A stretch of DNA of 64,000 nucleotides from Ceraceosorus guamensis (GCF_003144195.1 NW_020290048.1:62001-126000); one strand, 5' to 3'; positions 45,123 through 59,333 are shown, counted from the stretch's first letter. Translations and numbers: made by a program. The notes: generated from the letters alone by a model not told the origin.

Positions 45123-46421
45123 ATGGCTCCAAAGCTCAGTCCCAAGCCCATCCGCTTCCGCTTTCCCGACTCGGACCTGGAGAAGCTGCAAAGACAATTG
45201 GACGACACTCTGCTTCCAGAGGAAGAGCTTGTAGAAGATGCGGGTTGGAAGTATGGCACTGATCTTTCCAAGTTGAAGCAATTGGTGGAGGATTGGAAGA
45301 GAGGAGATGCGGTGGATGCGTTTGGGAAGAACACGGGACCTGGAGGAGGAGTGAGTGCGTGGTGGAGAAAGGTGGAGGAGAGGATCAATAGGTATCCTCA
45401 TTACATTGCCGAGATCGAGGGTGTGCAAGTGCATTATCAAGTAGCAAGATCGCCAGAGACGGATGCAATCCCTCTCATTTTCAGCCACGGATGGCCAGGA
45501 AGCTTCTTCGAGGCTGATCTGCTGCTGGACAAATTGACGCGGCCCGACGTCTCCGGACGATCATTTCACGTCGTGGTGCCGTCGCTCATTGGCTACGGAT
45601 TATCTGGCAAACCACCCAAGCAGGGTTGGTCCCTCGAAGACACGGCGAGATTATTCGACAAGCTCATGACCGAAGTGTTGGGCTTCCAGACTTATGCAGC
45701 ACATGGAGGTGATTGGGGCTACACCATCACTAGGCTCTTGGCGCGCTACGATGCCTGCACAGCATACCACACCAATTTCCTCGTTCCCAACATTCCCACA
45801 TATGCGCTGCCAGTGATGGGCCTGGCCAAGATGGGTTACAGCAGCATCACCGATCGACTGTTGCCCTACATTTTCGATGCGAGGGACGTCAACCTTCTCA
45901 AGCGCGGCTTGGAATACATGAGCGTGGGCAGCGGATACTATCAGATTCAAGCGACCAAGCCCGCAACGGTGGGTTATGCGCTCTACGATTCGCCCGTAGG
46001 GATTCTGAGCTACTTGTTGGAAAAGTTCAGAGAGTGGAGCGATAGGAGAGCGCCGGCTTTCCAGCCTGCTGGTCAAGGAGAGCAGAGCAGCGGAATGACG
46101 GACGAGAACATCTTGATCAGCGCGACCATCTACTACCTCACCAAATCCACCCACACTTCCTTTTTGCCTTACTACGAGAGCGGCTACCTCTTTGACAAAT
46201 TCGCCAAAGATCGCACCTTTACCGCCCCAGCCAGAAAGAAACCTTTTGGACACTCCCGCTTTCCCTGGGAATTGGCCGGATCGCCCAAACCTTGGATCGG
46301 CAGGTTGGATGTGAACCTCAAAAGCCTCAAGGAACACGATTACGGAGGTCATTTTGCAGCGCTGGACAATCCGAATGCCCTCTCGTCGGATCTGCGCGAA
46401 TTCTTTACGGCGCATTTCTAA
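45123..46421 (+). CDS. Epoxide hydrolase, microsomal (EPHX1-like) type
   Basis: A single exon of 432 residues from the ATG at 45123 (an in-frame ATG at 45039 would add 28 residues with little support). The enzyme opens epoxides to diols through an Asp ester intermediate. Seen: the EHN lid domain (IRFRFPDSDLEKLQRQLDD ... WWRKVEERINRYPHY), the oxyanion motif HGWPGS at about 122, and IGYGLSGKP. The nucleophile is Asp197 in AHGGDWGY, and the base is His410 in YGGHFAALDNP. There is no signal peptide and no clear N-terminal membrane anchor, so it is probably cytosolic, as for many fungal members. The substrate cannot be told from sequence; xenobiotic or host-plant compounds are possible. Confidence 0.92.
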   Translation: MAPKLSPKPIRFRFPDSDLEKLQRQLDDTLLPEEELVEDAGWKYGTDLSKLKQLVEDWKRGDAVDAFGKNTGPGGGVSAWWRKVEERINRYPHYIAEIEGVQVHYQVARSPETDAIPLIFSHGWPGSFFEADLLLDKLTRPDVSGRSFHVVVPSLIGYGLSGKPPKQGWSLEDTARLFDKLMTEVLGFQTYAAHGGDWGYTITRLLARYDACTAYHTNFLVPNIPTYALPVMGLAKMGYSSITDRLLPYIFDARDVNLLKRGLEYMSVGSGYYQIQATKPATVGYALYDSPVGILSYLLEKFREWSDRRAPAFQPAGQGEQSSGMTDENILISATIYYLTKSTHTSFLPYYESGYLFDKFAKDRTFTAPARKKPFGHSRFPWELAGSPKPWIGRLDVNLKSLKEHDYGGHFAALDNPNALSSDLREFFTAHF

Positions 46422-46996
46422 GCCCCACAAATGCGAAATGTCGTATCTCAGCTTCGCATCGCTTACGCTGTCCCGAATCGCTTTGGTCGTCAGAAAATCC
46501 ACAATGACAATGCTGGGCCCCTGCTCTGAGAAAAGGCTGTGTTTCGCACTCGTTGCCAGGTGTGCAGGCGGATCACACTGAGAATCCGAGTGTATAGACT
46601 CAGCAAAGCACATGAAGCATTCTATGGATCCGGTCTGAGGACAATGTTGAATGATAGGAAATGAGTCGCAACTATCGCTACCGCCATCGAGCTTGAGTTT
46701 GGAGAGCGAATGGAATAAAATTTTGGCAACGAAGAAGCGTAGAGCTTCGCCAAAGGTTCAAAGAAAAGATTGATGTGCTGGGCCCATTGGGCCATGGATA
46801 CGTGTGCGTGGATGATATCGGTGACTTATGAGCCCGGCAGATACATTGCAAGTTGAAGCATGCATGCAAGCAGAAGATGAAAGGGGGAGATACGATGTGT
46901 AGTGAGAATGAGTCGAGATGTGGATGGGGGATGGACATGTGCATTCGTGCTGATCAAGTTCAGAGAACATGGGCTTGAGCACCGTTCACCTCTCTC
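46422..46996. other. Convergent 3' region
   Basis: 575 bases between the stops of the hydrolase and kinase genes. The plus strand carries a TGCATGCATGCA-type palindrome at about 46856-46870. No gene is seen. Confidence 0.5.
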
Positions 46997-48769
<1,773 letters not shown>

Positions 48770-49031
48770 TTACACGCTGCGCAGCACCGGCCCTTTGTCC
48801 GCTTCGACGCGCGTGTCCTTTCCGCCGCCCATCTCATCCCTGCAATCCTTTTGTCTGCACGCCGCCCTGACACTGCTGCTCGACCATTTCATCTGAACAC
48901 CACACTCACCGAACTTTGCGAACAGGCGCAGCAGCCTTGGTGGAGGGTGCCGCCTTTTTGACGGGTGTGACGGCCGCCTTAGCGGAGCCGGGCATGTTGC
49001 CCACGTGAGATGCGGAGAGGACGGCAGCCAT
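48770..49031 (-). CDS. Small basic protein of 63 residues, unknown function
   Basis: Two exons, 49031-48910 and 48839-48770, with a 70-base intron carrying a GTGAGT donor and a TTGCAG acceptor. Phases agree and the intron length is typical for this genome. The product starts MAAVLSASHVGNMPGSAKAA, has a Lys/Ala/Pro stretch (VKKAAPSTKAAAPVRKVR), and ends with GGGKDTRVEADKGPVLRSV. Codons follow the C-ending bias seen in well-expressed genes here (GTC, CTC, TCC, AAG). I do not recognise it; the composition recalls small mitochondrial or ribosome-associated proteins, but no domain is visible. A further upstream exon is possible. Confidence 0.5.
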
Positions 49032-52000
49032 TTTGGATGTGAGGCAAGACGAGTCGAGATTTGAGGGAAATGGGCTACGAACGCCTTATTGAGAGAGGCT
49101 GGAGTGAGCTGTGTCGAGACGATGCGCTGAAGAGCCGTGAGTTGACTAAAAAGTCGTAATAGCAATTGTAGAGAAGGAAAGTCTGGGAGAGGGGGAGGGG
49201 GAGAGTATCACAGTCCAGCTGTGAGATTGGCGGTCTTGGCTTTGGTGTCGTTTGGCTATGTTTGTCCTCTGCTTGATCAGTCTAAGATGGGAGAGCGTCC
49301 AGACGCTGACCGATTCCTTTGACTATTAGACGAGATATTAGTGGCGGAGGGGGGAGTAAGGTGGTCAAGCCGGGACAACCAAAGGAAGGCGCCGCGACTG
49401 TTGGACAAGGGAGCTTTGCTCGCGTTGCTTTTTCTGTGGTCGTTGGTGGATAGAGAGGGGAATGAAAAGGGCTGAGTGCGCATTCCATCCATTGTCTTTA
49501 TAGACTTGTCCGCCACACTGACCCGCTCGATGCATGTCAGGTCACTCACGCTCGATCCTGCCTCACCGCTGCCTTGTGACAGTCTTGAGTCAGTCGGCAA
49601 AGGCATCCCGCCGACATAGCTAGCCCCTTCTGCTGCTGCATGCATGCATGCAGCCTCGACGTGGGCGCCAACTCGCCACGCAGCAAAGCACCCGCCGCGC
49701 CGTTCACCCCCGGAAGCAATGCCGCTGAGCGCTGCACAGCTCTTCTGCAGGGATGCGCGCAATGTCAAAATATGCATGCGAATGCCGGTGGGCTGAAGTC
49801 TTGATGCTTGTGGGCGTTGATCGACCACGCGAGAGCAATTTGGGCGCGCCAAATCTCTCGCGTACATACGCCTAAGCGAATCATGAATCGAAGCTCAGCT
49901 GTACACGCGATCATGCCGTCATCCTTGCCCGGCCACGTCAGGCATATCTTGAATGCGGCCATATGGTCACCTCAGCGGCGCGAGTCCTTAGCGGTGAGCA
50001 CTTTCAATTGAAGTGATCGGCGCGAGCGATGGCCAAATGACTTCGCGTGAACGCTGTCGGGCGCGCGCATCCTACCGAAGAGGTGAGCAGCGATGCAACA
50101 GCCGCTCCGCCGCCCCGCCGGGCATTTGTGCGCCGCATATCGAGCTGACAGTCGGCGCAGTTCAGCGCCAACACCTCCGCGCAAGACGCGCATCACGGCG
50201 GTGTAAGAACCATGCCCACGCAACCTCCTCAGACGCTCAGCCAAATCTCCAGGGCAGCGCAGCCATCAAGGCGGCTATACGACCTATAGCTGTCATGCCA
50301 TTCTACCTCTTTCTGCTTCTCAATACGGCCGCTTGCTTGCGGAACTTGTTTGCAGCTGTTTCCACCGCGGTAAGACACATGCGGTGACTTTTGGAAAGAG
50401 ACGGCGAGGTATTTTCAGATACATGCGCGATGCATGGACTACTCGACCGTATCGCGACTGCTCCTTCTCCCGGCGGCTGTGACTGCCATGCATCGCTTGC
50501 ACCTCTGTGCCGACGTCTGCGGCCGCAAGGTCACTCCTGCGGGCGACCGCGTGGCCATCTGCAATTTCGCTGCAACACCTTTCTGGCATCACACTCTTGA
50601 CTCTCCCTGACCCTTAATTCTTGGTTGTGAGGGACACGGATCGAGTTCCTCTGGCGCCCAGTCAAGAGATGGCAATTTGAAAGTCTTTTAGGTGCACTCA
50701 ATACACATCCGCCGAACCGAGCGGCCAGCCACGCCGAGACTCAGCCCAGTCCCATGGCGTGTGAGAGGACCTCTCGGTTGACGCCTGCAAAGGGGCAATG
50801 CGAGACAGTCGGAACAGTACGCCATTTCGAACTCATGAGCACGCTTGCGGAGTCCGTCGGGCGATGGGCTCCCCGCTGTCCTCATCATTCGGTACTTAAT
50901 TGGTGCATTTGCAATCCAAGACTCTCCATTACAAGTTTCGATTCGTGATGATTGCGATCGGATGCCTGTTACAAGTCGTTTCGCGGCTCTTGCGCAAGGA
51001 TAGATGTCAGCGGCCAATCAGAAGCGACCCTGCCAATCAAGAGTCGCCATGCCACGGCCGACTCGTGACTCGCTCGACTGTTCTCAATCGCCATTCACAC
51101 AGAGTGCGAGATCCGAGGCGCCAGTGATGAGTGAAGCCGAGGCAGCTAGGCAGCAGCGAGTCTCCGCGACAAAGGGTTGAATATTCTGATCGACGGGCGC
51201 TAAATTTGCTCGGCATGAAGTCATGGCCCAAGCACTGTCGGCGCTACGGCGAAGCCTAGAAGCTATCCTTTGCAGCGCATGAAGGAGAGCCAAAGGGCCA
51301 AGGCAAGCGAGACAGCTGGTGCACTATACCTCTATGTCTGCTGAATGCGAAGAGCGGATGCTGGCAATGATCGTCGAGTAGGGCTGGAACCATATGCTGT
51401 AGCACGCATGACAGGCTGCTAAAACTATCGCTGCAGTGAGATTCGGCGTGAAGCACGTCGTGCGATCGTGCTGCCTATAGTCACCTAGATCAAACCATGC
51501 GCGGCCACGCTGGCAGCAATCGGCTCCTTCTTCATCATGAAGTTTAAGCGAGGCTGTTCGACACGAGTCACATCCACGATCCTCGCGGAGGCAAAATAGC
51601 AGATGCTGGTGCGCGTTCCAAGAATTCGGGATTGGGCGCAGCGAACTAAGGAGCCTCCTGCAGCTGCTGCATGCGGTCCCTCCTCGCCGACCTATATATA
51701 GAGTTCATGCTTGGCTTGGGACGCCCATATCCTGCTGCTGCATTTTAATTCCTTTCCGCTGCAGGCCCGCTTCGATGAGGGCCTGACACACGACACGTAT
51801 ATCGCTCGACCAGCGGCTATGCATGCTTCGTGATGATGAAATTCTCGATCTCGAGAGACAAACTTGGAGATCAACACTCACAACAGCCTCACGTCGGAGA
51901 GCAACACTTCTGCATGCGCGCCCGCGCGTTCTTGGCGCGCCGCGGAGGGGGATGAGCGCAAACGCACCCGCGGGGTTCTGGCGCCCTTGCTGCTGCACTC

Positions 52001-54509
52001 ACGACTCCCCGCTCAACGACTTCGAGCTGGCACACAGACCATCGTCAGCAGCTAGAGCATTCACGCTTGCCATTGATGGGGCGACTCCTTTGGCTGTGAG
52101 CGCTGCAGGCCAGCACGGATGGCACGAAGCGAGGTGAAATTCAAAATGGCTAGAATGTTCTTGCGCTACTTCACCCACTCGGTAACGACCCGCGATTGTC
52201 CATCAAATTGAGTATGTGAGGAATCAAGCTGGTCTCTGATGCCTCACGCGGTCCGCACGATTTCGTGTGCCGGAAGAGGCAACATTTACTGATTCTTGTT
52301 GCCTCGGCCAGACTCCAAGTGATGCTCCGACGAAGACCACGAGGTCATTGCAGCTTGCTCACGCAACTGCTGCATGAATTAAGTCTGACTGCTTCGGGAC
52401 GCATGGCCAGAGATCAACTCAGAGATAGCGCAGATACTTGCGAAACCAGTCTGTCCCGTGTGGTGTGCGACAGCTTGGAACTGCACAGCCTGACGGATTC
52501 CCCGCTGAGCCAGAATTCTCTCGAGACCACGATAACTTTCGAGCTCTGGCGGAGTGCTTGGACACACTGCCTTACTGCGAGTCGTTCATATCTTTCCCTT
52601 GCTCTTACAGAAATTAGTTCGTCGGTTCGGTCCCAAGACAAGGTGAGGTGAGAGTCTCACGTTGTCATAGGTGTCTTTGTGGGAGCAAAGCTGGGATCAC
52701 GGATCTGAATCAATGGTTCGAGCGTCGGGTGAGTCCCAGAGTCTGCGCTCGGTTAATCGGGTCTGCGTACACGACGGAATTCAAAGACATGCGCTTAACT
52801 GGTCGAAGAAAAAAGGAGATGCGGGACGTGGCGTCGAGAAGGTCAGATTGTGATTGGCTGTTCTTCTAATCACAAAGGCAATTTGAATCAGAATCGTGAA
52901 TATGGTTTGATGTTATATGGAAGGAGGCAAGTGAAACACGTGATACCGGCAACAGACCACGACAACCACGTGGCTAGCGTAAGCTGATCGACCTTCACGC
53001 ACGACTCGCACGACTTGCGGGGGCGGGCACTGCACCCTGTCGTCACCGATTCCCACGCTGCAGCGCCGCTCGCGTCAGCAGCAAGGCGCGCGGGCCCCTC
53101 CACCTGGCGAGCTACGCAGAGATTCACGTTCACGTTCGTGATTCAGTCGCTGATGCTGCCTGCCTGCCTGCATGCTGACCGTGCTGCGATCTCATGTGTC
53201 GAGCGCACAGAAGAGTCACAAGTCGTGAGTGCAGGTCAAATCGTAACTCCGATTTGACGATTCATGATTCATACTAGGGCACCAAGCATCTGCGTGTAGT
53301 CTCGGATGGACATCTCGTGTAGGACCGCGACCAGCTAGGATGGTCGACATCCAACAGTCGTGAGTACTTACCCACAACCATTGCTGCCTCTGCCCAACCT
53401 AGTCACCTTCACGAGTCGTCGAGTCTTCGAAGCGGCGGATCCTAGTTTCCCGCTTGAATGGCGCAAAGAGGAACGACCCGAAGCGCCTCAACCGAGCGGG
53501 CACCGCAAATGAACCGCTCCCAGCCTCCCGCTTTCACTTTGCACGCCTGCGCAGACAAGAGCAGAGTGGGTCACGTACATCGGCACAGCTAGAGCAGACG
53601 ATCCAGCTTATCGGTCATCACACCTCTCGTGTGCTTTGCTCCGCACGAGGACTCATCGAATCTCAACTCATCATACGGGCTATTTCCGCCAGCGCAACTC
53701 AACAGACCGTTCCTCCAAAAGCAACGGCGACTCGATCGCGAATTAGAAACTGAATCACACTTGATCATCCAAGGCGGGGCTGAAACACGACGACCGCCTT
53801 GGTCGCTTTATATCAATACACATTCATACGCGCGTGCGATCACGCGCCTTCGGAGCGGCGAACAGACTTCAAAAGGCTCATCAATCGTTGGGACCTGTAC
53901 CGAAATTGTCCAGAAGGCAGCAGACGAGTGCGCCGACCGCTCGCAACAGTCAAGCTACCGCCGCGAGAGCGCGACTGCTGGCCGCCCCATCCCCATCATC
54001 GCTGCGCTGATTGGATTTTGGCGGAGGCGTAAGCGAACGCCAACAGCAAGGTACCGCGACGGCCGGGCACTGCGCACTCACGACTGCACCGCAGCGCATA
54101 GGGACAGCGTCACCTATAGCACCGCCAGCAGAGAATCGGAAGCGTGCGGCTATAGCGGTTGCAACTGCTGGGAGGGCATAGTAGGACGAAGTGCGCCCAT
54201 GCCCCAGCTCTACGGCAGTCCTTCCAACATTCTAGACAGCTGTATAAATACCTTGCATCGCTGTCAGCAAAGCAAAGACATTGCTTCTTCGCCTTGCTTT
54301 AGCACGTGTCTGGCACCAGTCTAGAGTCAGGACCCCTGTATATCCTATCTTAGTCACGGGCGCTGTGCGCTTTTAATGCACCTACCATCAAGAGGCCCTC
54401 TCCAGCATCAAGCTTGACTTCCTTCAGATTGTCTTTTGCAGACACTTCATCAGCACCTCGCCTACACTGCGTCCGCACTGCTCTCTGCGCCACCTCACCA
54501 TCCTTCAAC
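49032..54509. other. Gene-poor region of about 5.5 kb
   Basis: No convincing protein gene is seen. The longest open frames (49277-49867,-; 53629-54324,+) are Arg/Cys/Ser-rich and lack domains. The region holds many copies of the dispersed motif (49561-49575, 50934-50946, 51036-51075, 51995-52006, 52882-52905, 53123-53145, 53205-53225, 53247-53270, 53350-53365, 54074-54086). It also has a TGCATGCATGCATGCAGC tract near 49638-49655 and TATA-like sequences at 51688-51700 and 54241-54250. The right end should be the promoter of the zinc-finger gene; 54241 could be its TATA element. Confidence 0.45.
49636..49655. repeat. TGCATGCA palindromic tract
   Basis: GCTGCATGCATGCATGCAGC is a perfect 20-base palindrome made of overlapping TGCATGCA units. 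Shorter copies occur at 7740-7750, 12576-12586, 27270-27280, 34451-34468, 46856-46870 and 51818-51828, all outside coding sequence. Confidence 0.7.
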
Positions 54510-57500
54510 ATGGCGGCTGCTCAGACTAATCGAACAGCCAAGGATTTCATTCTCTTCGATGAGCCTGGCCCCTTCACTGTAGCACCTCCCGCACCCGCAG
54601 TATCTAGCGCAGAGTGGAGTCTGATCGCTCAGCCCATGGGCTGGTCAGCCTCACACAGCCAGGCTACAGGACCTATCGGCTCTGTTGCGCACACCGGAGC
54701 AACGCCGACGAGCGTACCCGCACAAGTCGGGGTGTATGCGCCTATGGCTACCTCAAGCAATGCGCCGTCACTGGCCACACGTCCAGGTATGGAGAGCAAT
54801 GCTTCATTCACTCAGTACCGCAACAATCCTGGTCCAAGCGAATCGCCTTTTTCGAGCCCAGCAACGCGGCCTGAGGATGACTTCAGCTCTTCTCCTGCGA
54901 ACAGTACTCTTGATCCGCGTTCCGGTCTGCCAAACAAGAAGCGCGCAAGAGGTCACGCGCACAGCAGCAGCTGGGGAGGATCGAATAGCGGGCCTGCAGG
55001 CATGGGATATGGTGAATATGGCGCGCGGCCAAGCGCAAATCGCTTCTCGCACCCCGCAGTCCCTGGCTTGGGTGTCCAGCCTTCACCAGAGACCTTTGGG
55101 CAATTAGGCTTTCCTTTCGGCGGGGAAGGCGATGCTAGTGGCGAAGGTTTTGGTAGCGGCTTGCAGGGCCTCTCGCTAGGCGATCACGGCGGTAGCATGG
55201 GCTTCTCCAGCCTGTTCCCCGAGGTCGACGAGCAAAGCACCAGCAACAACCCGGGGCACGGCGCGACATCGGAGCAGCAGCGGCAAGCTCATGCTCTCCT
55301 CGCAATGAGCATGGCGGCCACATCGTCATCCTCATCTGCAGCCCCTTTGGCGGCTGTGAATGGAGTGGGCCAGCCCAGCGAGATGTACGGACAAAGCATC
55401 ACTTACACGCCCACAGAACCTATGGATGGAGTTACCCCAACGCCTGCCAACTATGCACGCCAACGTCAATTCCTACAGTCTCGCGAAGATCTTTCTGGAG
55501 TGGATCCGCGTGCTCTGCGCGGGCCATTGCGCAGTGCCCAACAAAGTCTGCAAGGCGCCTCAAGCGAGCCATCCAGCCTTGACAGTCATTGGCAATACAG
55601 CGGTGCCCAACCAGCGATGTTTGATCCGCGCGCCCTCAACATTGGACAACCGACACGTCCAGAGCCTCCTGCGCGTCAGCGAAGCGGCAGTCTGGACTCA
55701 AAGATGGCAACACAACACTCTGACTGGAGCAACGACCCTGCGTCGCAATCGATGCCACCGCCTGCCCATGGCCCTGCGAGTTGGAATAACCTCGCCGGCC
55801 AATTGCAACACATGTTCGCTCCTGGCTCTGTCCCGCAGTCGCAAGGCATGACGAGGGCTCAAAGCAGTCAGAGCCCTGGCACTCAGAGAAAGATTTCCAA
55901 GCAGAAGAGGGCGTCTATTGATCGACAGAATCCAGCTTCCGGTGCACGCCCGCCTATGGTTCGTGACCGCAGCGGACTGACTGTCAGTCCACAGGAGACT
56001 CTCCTTGACTACCAGCCTCCACACGGGGCGACGTACAGCCTCTTCAATGTCGGTGTACCTGGCTTGGCCGAGTCAATCGCCGCAGCGAATGCTGCTCGAC
56101 TCAGAGAATCCTCATCATCTTCATCTCCTTCGGAAGGAGGACCCGATACGCCGCAAGCGTCATCATTCTCGAAGCGCAATCCCCTCGACCGCAACGACAC
56201 TGCGCGACCAGGACTGCAGCAGTTTGCGCACCCAGAGGACCGCCGACGCTCGTCGACAGCTAGCGAAACACTGAGCAATGACGATGCTTCCCAGAGTAGC
56301 GGCAGTGGTCCAAGCTTGTTCAGCCCCTCGGCAGCTCATTTCGGAACATCATCCACCATCGACGAAGATGCCACGTACCACCCCCGCCGGGTGCCAAGCA
56401 AGCGCAGTGACAGAAACTCGCAGCTTTCGGCGCATGGTGCCGGGCCGAGATTTGGTGACGTCTCTTCCAGCTCGAGCGAATCGGAAAGCGACGCCGCAGG
56501 GTCGCTCAGAGGACGCGGGCTGCCAGGTACAGCCGCCACTGCGATGCCTGGTCAGCGCATGCACGGCATGACCGGTTATGGCCAAATGGCGGGCAGCTCG
56601 GAGTCTGGCATGAGCATTCAACCCTCAGTGCTGGCAGCCACCAGAAACGGCAATGGTCACATTACCGGCCATCAAGGTCAAGGCTGGCGAAGTCGCAGTG
56701 CGAGCACGAGTCAGAGTCAAGATGACGATGGCAGTATCAGCCCATCTATCCGCAGCTCTGCCCAGGCTATACCTGCACCGCACGGATTTCCTGGCGGTCA
56801 GTATGCGCCAACACCACCACCACCACCACCAGCAGCAGCCCCACGTGATCGAAGCCGGTCGCGCACCAGAAAATCGACCGCAGAGAGCGTTGGCGATCTT
56901 GGCGCGGATGACGACGACGACGCTTGGGAGGACGGCACTTCTGGGGAAGACCCCAGCGAGGAAGGATCAGACTATGCCCCGGACGTCGGCACCCACCCAG
57001 GCGGCGGTGCCGGCGTCCCTACAGGACGAACAAAGGGCAAAATCGCATCACAGAAGCGTCGACGTCCAAAGGGTCCCAGCAGGGGTCCATCTAGCGGCGG
57101 CGGAGGTCCTTCGAGTTCCGCAATGCACTCGGCAGCGAACGCTGCGGGCATCACAAAGTGCGACTACGTCTCTCACAGCACTGGCGAGCTCTGCGGCACA
57201 GAATTCCACCGACCGTATGATCTGGCTAGGCATCGCGAGACGATTCATGGAAAAGAAGAGGCTGCCTTGCTCAGACAGGGCGTTATCACCAAGGAACAGT
57301 GCAGGGTTCTCTACAAGGAGGTCGACCCCGCCAAGAGTCTCGCTACTGTAGAGTGGAGGTGCGACGGCAGAAATGGCTGTGGTAGCGTCTTTAGCCGGTA
57401 AGTCTGCATCATCAAAAAACCGCCTGACCAGCTATACCTGATCTCGCATTTATCGTGTCCCATCTTCGACCTGCAGAAAAGATGCTTTGCTTCGCCATCG

Positions 57501-57525
57501 AAGGATCCGAGGTCATCTCAAATGA
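54510..57525 (+). CDS. Large low-complexity protein with C-terminal C2H2-type zinc fingers
   Basis: Two exons, 54510-57397 and 57477-57525, with a 79-base intron; about 978 residues. The first 850 residues are Ser/Gly/Pro/Gln-rich and look disordered. They include an acidic patch (GADDDDDAWEDGTSGEDP) that could act in transcription activation and basic stretches (SQKRRRPKGP) that could target the nucleus. The C-terminal 120 residues hold two fingers: CDYVSHSTGELCGTEFHR with RHRETIHG, and WRCDGRNGCGSVFSR joined by the intron to KDALLRHRRIRGH. The last exon supplies the His ligands of the second finger, so the intron must be removed for a complete domain. This is a probable sequence-specific regulator; target unknown. 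I start at 54510 (aacATGG) rather than the in-frame ATG at 54414. Confidence 0.83.
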
Positions 57526-58191
57526 ATTGGCACACGGCACATGCACGCGTCAAGCGTCCTTGTCCCATTCACATTCACATTGTCAATAGTCACTGCTTCA
57601 TGTTGCAGCTTTCGTGCACGTTCACATCGAGTGACACGTTTTGTAGATCCATCCTGCATGCCTGCAGTGCTCCTGCCGAATCGATAAGTCAGGCCGTTGC
57701 GAGGGAGAGGTTGAGTGATGTGCGCTCGTGAAGAGTAGTAGCGCGAGCAGAATGTGGTCCGCACTCGAAACGCGAAATGTCAGAGGTGCACCCAGAGCCG
57801 ATTTCTGGGAGCTGTGAACTAGACGGGTCAAGAAAAGTGTGGTGAGTTGCGAGTGGTCGTGTCAAGGATCGCGCCTCTGGGCTATGAAGCGCCAGAGCAG
57901 CGCGTGCGTGCGTGCGTGGCGCCGTTGCGCGCGGTGTGCAACGCGTGTTAGCATGGACGGCGTGGCCATCTTGATCTTAATCACGATTCACTCGTGATTC
58001 CTGCAACGCTCACTCCACTTCAACAACAAGCAGCTGAAATCTGTTGCGAGAAGGAGCAAGAATTCGGGACAAGGATCGCCGTGTCCCAGACACTCGATTC
58101 GGTGATAGGTTGTCGGAACAGAGAGATTGTGCCACGTTGTGCACCTGACGGATCTTTTGCGTTGCTCCTAGACCATCAAGAGCACCTCATC
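57526..58191. other. Intergenic region between the zinc-finger gene and DTD gene
   Basis: No gene is seen. The motif family is present at 57968-58000 (AATCACGATTCACTCGTGATTC, two adjacent units in opposite sense). A short CGTG repeat lies at 57903-57918. Confidence 0.5.
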
Positions 58192-59333
58192 ATGAGAGCG
58201 GTTTTGCAGCGTGTGAAGGGTGCAACGGTGCATGGTGAGTCGATTGCGGGTCTCAAATTCTTGCACTCATGCTTGAGAAGAACTTGATCAACTCATCTTG
58301 AGTATATCTTGAACGTGCGTTGCCCATCAATGATGCGCTGCACAGTAAATGGCAATCTCGTCTCTCGCACAGGACCTGGTCTCGTAGCTCTCATTGGCAT
58401 TGGCACAGGTGCGTGATCAGGCTTTTCGAGCACTAGCCTCGGTTCGAGGAATGCGCACTCGAACGCAGACGCTCTGTTCATTACAGACGATACGATGGCC
58501 GAGATTGAACCACTTGCAAAGCGCCTCTTGTCAACAAAGCTGTGGAATGAAGGTCAAAAAGCTAGCGCCATTGATGTGCCTGTCCAGTACGCACCACTCG
58601 ACAGCGCTGCAAAGTCTCGCACTTCTGCTGAGGAAGAAGCAGGAAAAAGCAGAAGCGAAAGCGATGAAAAGTTGTCTGGAGGCGAAGGTTCAAGGGCAGA
58701 AGAAGTCTGGGGTGGCAGACCTTGGAGATCTAGCGTGCAAGATATCGAGGGCGAAATTCTTTGTGGTCAGTATTGATTGCGCCTTGTGAAGCATCATGAC
58801 TTTGGCGAAGCATGTGCCGTAGAAAACATTGACACCACCTCTTCTCAGTCTCTCAATTTACTCTGCACGCGCGATTGTCCAAAGGGACGAAGCCCGACTT
58901 TCACAAGGTAAGCCACGTGCGGCTTAACTCGCAACGATGATGATGAATTGATAAAGCTACTCCTTCCCTCGCTACACCTTGACGCGATTCCAAAGGCTAT
59001 GGCGAGTGGATCAATGAGGCTTGACCTCTATTTCTCTCGGGGCAGTATCTGACGTCTATTTGTCTGCTTTGAATCAGGGAGGACAGCAAGCGCGAGAGAT
59101 CTACGATGCCCTGCTTGAGCGCCTGCGATCAGCATACAAGCCAGATCGGATCAAAGATGGCGCTTTCGGCCAGATGATGGGTACGTTCTCGCTCGCCTCA
59201 TCGTTTGCATGCGGTCAGGTCGAGCAGTTGATAAACATCAGTCTGGCGCTGTGCACGTCATTGCCCCTCAGATGTCAGCTTGACCAATGACGGACCTGTA
59301 ACTATTCTCGTCGACACTGCAGAAAAGAAGTGA
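58192..59333 (+). CDS. DTD1: D-aminoacyl-tRNA deacylase
   Basis: Seven exons: 58192-58234, 58346-58408, 58487-58765, 58849-58907, 58996-59005 (10 bases), 59046-59180 and 59272-59333; about 216 residues. The enzyme removes D-amino acids wrongly charged to tRNA. Seen: MRAVLQRVKGATV, VNGNLVSRTGPGLVALIGI, the active-site motif SQFT at 130-133, TKPDFHKAM, KDGAFGQMM, and the second motif TNDGPVTILVD near 201. All phases agree, although the 10-base exon and the 40-base intron beside it (59006-59045) are extreme and least certain. An acidic Ser/Glu-rich insert of about 45 residues (AEEEAGKSRSESDEKLSGG) lies inside exon 3, so the protein is longer than the usual 150-180. Its stop lies 71 bases from the stop of the converging thioesterase gene. 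Confidence 0.88.

Noticed and set aside
49277-49867. 196-codon minus-strand frame
   Set aside because: Contains the TGCATGCA palindrome tract translated as HAAAC-like sequence; no protein-like features.
52680-52740. GGTTCGAG-containing stretch that resembles a tRNA T-arm
   Set aside because: No acceptor stem, D-arm or anticodon arm can be paired around it.
53629-54324. 231-codon open frame upstream of the zinc-finger gene
   Set aside because: Arg/Ser/Cys-rich composition, no domain, no splice partners, and it occupies the likely promoter; motif copies lie inside it.
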